Origin: an uncultured Lachnospiraceae bacterium | GTDB lineage: Bacteria; Bacillota_A; Clostridia; Lachnospirales; Lachnospiraceae | Direction: 5' to 3' | Length of the DNA stretch: 14,242 nucleotides | NCBI GenBank assembly: GCA_947564305.1 | Contig: CANOBT010000141.1 | Span: forward strand, 1-14,242 | In this document: piece after piece, positions 14,187 through 14,242 of the stretch | Layout of the letters: each line of letters opens with the position of its first letter | How positions within the stretch are numbered: position 1 is the first letter of the stretch | The notes under the pieces: generated by a model | Told to the model about the DNA's origin: nothing | Seen by the model: only the letters and a program-made list of their open reading frames with translations | Database searches by the model: none | Position numbers and translations under genes: made by a program

Positions 14187-14242
14187 TTGGAAAAAGTAAC
14201 CTACTACGCCTCCATTGACGGCATTTCACTGGAACACATGGT
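14187..14242 (+). CDS. 5' end of a truncated gene of unknown function
   Basis: An open frame starting at TTG 14187 runs off the window and gives 18 codons, (M)EKVTYYASIDGISLEHMV in one-letter code. AGGTGAT (14177-14183) lies just upstream and matches the extended anti-Shine-Dalgarno sequence. The nearby ATG at 14182 is followed by a stop after four codons. It is divergent from the uronyl hydrolase operon and has its own promoter. The fragment is too short to assign a family; a role in sugar uptake or regulation would fit the position but is not shown by the sequence. Confidence 0.5.
   Translation, partial: MEKVTYYASIDGISLEHM

Noticed and set aside
1..14242. CRISPR arrays, tRNA or rRNA genes, insertion sequences
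   Set aside because: No regularly spaced repeats, cloverleaf-type sequences, transposase frames or flanking terminal inverted repeats were seen on either strand.

Overview
The window looks like chromosomal DNA of a low-to-moderate GC Gram-positive gut anaerobe, most likely a member of the Lachnospiraceae or a nearby Clostridia group. This rests on strong AGGAGG-type ribosome binding sites, sigma-A-like promoters, a two-component/FtsX-type ABC module, an AAA-like/PD-(D/E)XK protein of a family expanded in these bacteria, and a short-chain dehydrogenase that resembles streptococcal gluconate 5-dehydrogenase/DhuD. No species can be named from the sequence alone.

Region 1 (1-4948) looks like an accessory defence-type block. 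It starts with an unusual pair of interleaved inverted repeats (4-93). These lie just upstream of a translationally coupled ATPase-HNH nuclease pair (184-2093) that fits the Septu (PtuA-PtuB) anti-phage architecture. A convergent membrane-anchored HTH regulator follows (2236-2742). After a dyad-rich divergent intergenic region comes a 641-residue protein that joins an HTH domain to an AAA-like ATPase and a PD-(D/E)XK nuclease (3023-4948). Spot counts show the Septu-like genes are more AT-rich than the rest (rows 241-300 and 1621-1680 have 38% and 27% GC; rows 3841-3900 and 7321-7380 have 43% and 62%), which is compatible with separate acquisition.

Region 2 (4992-11862) is a cell-envelope sensing and response module, all on the plus strand. 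It holds an OmpR-type response regulator overlapping its short-loop histidine kinase. A 240-base gap then carries what looks like the regulator's own target: 11-base-spaced repeats ahead of a -10 box, followed by a structured leader. Downstream are a LolD/MacB-type ATPase, an 867-residue two-FtsX-domain permease, a monofunctional GT51 peptidoglycan glycosyltransferase and an AraC-type regulator. The likely logic is that a cell-wall-active compound is sensed and the ABC transporter is induced, with extra glycan polymerisation co-expressed.

Region 3 (11918-14242) is carbohydrate catabolism on the minus strand. A GH105/GH88-type unsaturated uronyl hydrolase is followed by a dehydrogenase of the gluconate 5-dehydrogenase/KduD/DhuD type, ending at an 11-bp hairpin terminator shared with the convergent AraC gene. 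Together they would release and reduce unsaturated uronic acids from pectin or glycosaminoglycan fragments. At the right edge a divergent gene begins behind a clear promoter and a hairpin-rich leader, and is cut by the window.

The most unusual signals are the A-B-A'-B' structure upstream of the Septu-like operon, the HTH-ATPase-nuclease fusion, and the GT51 enzyme within the two-component/ABC module. No CRISPR array, tRNA, rRNA or insertion sequence was seen.
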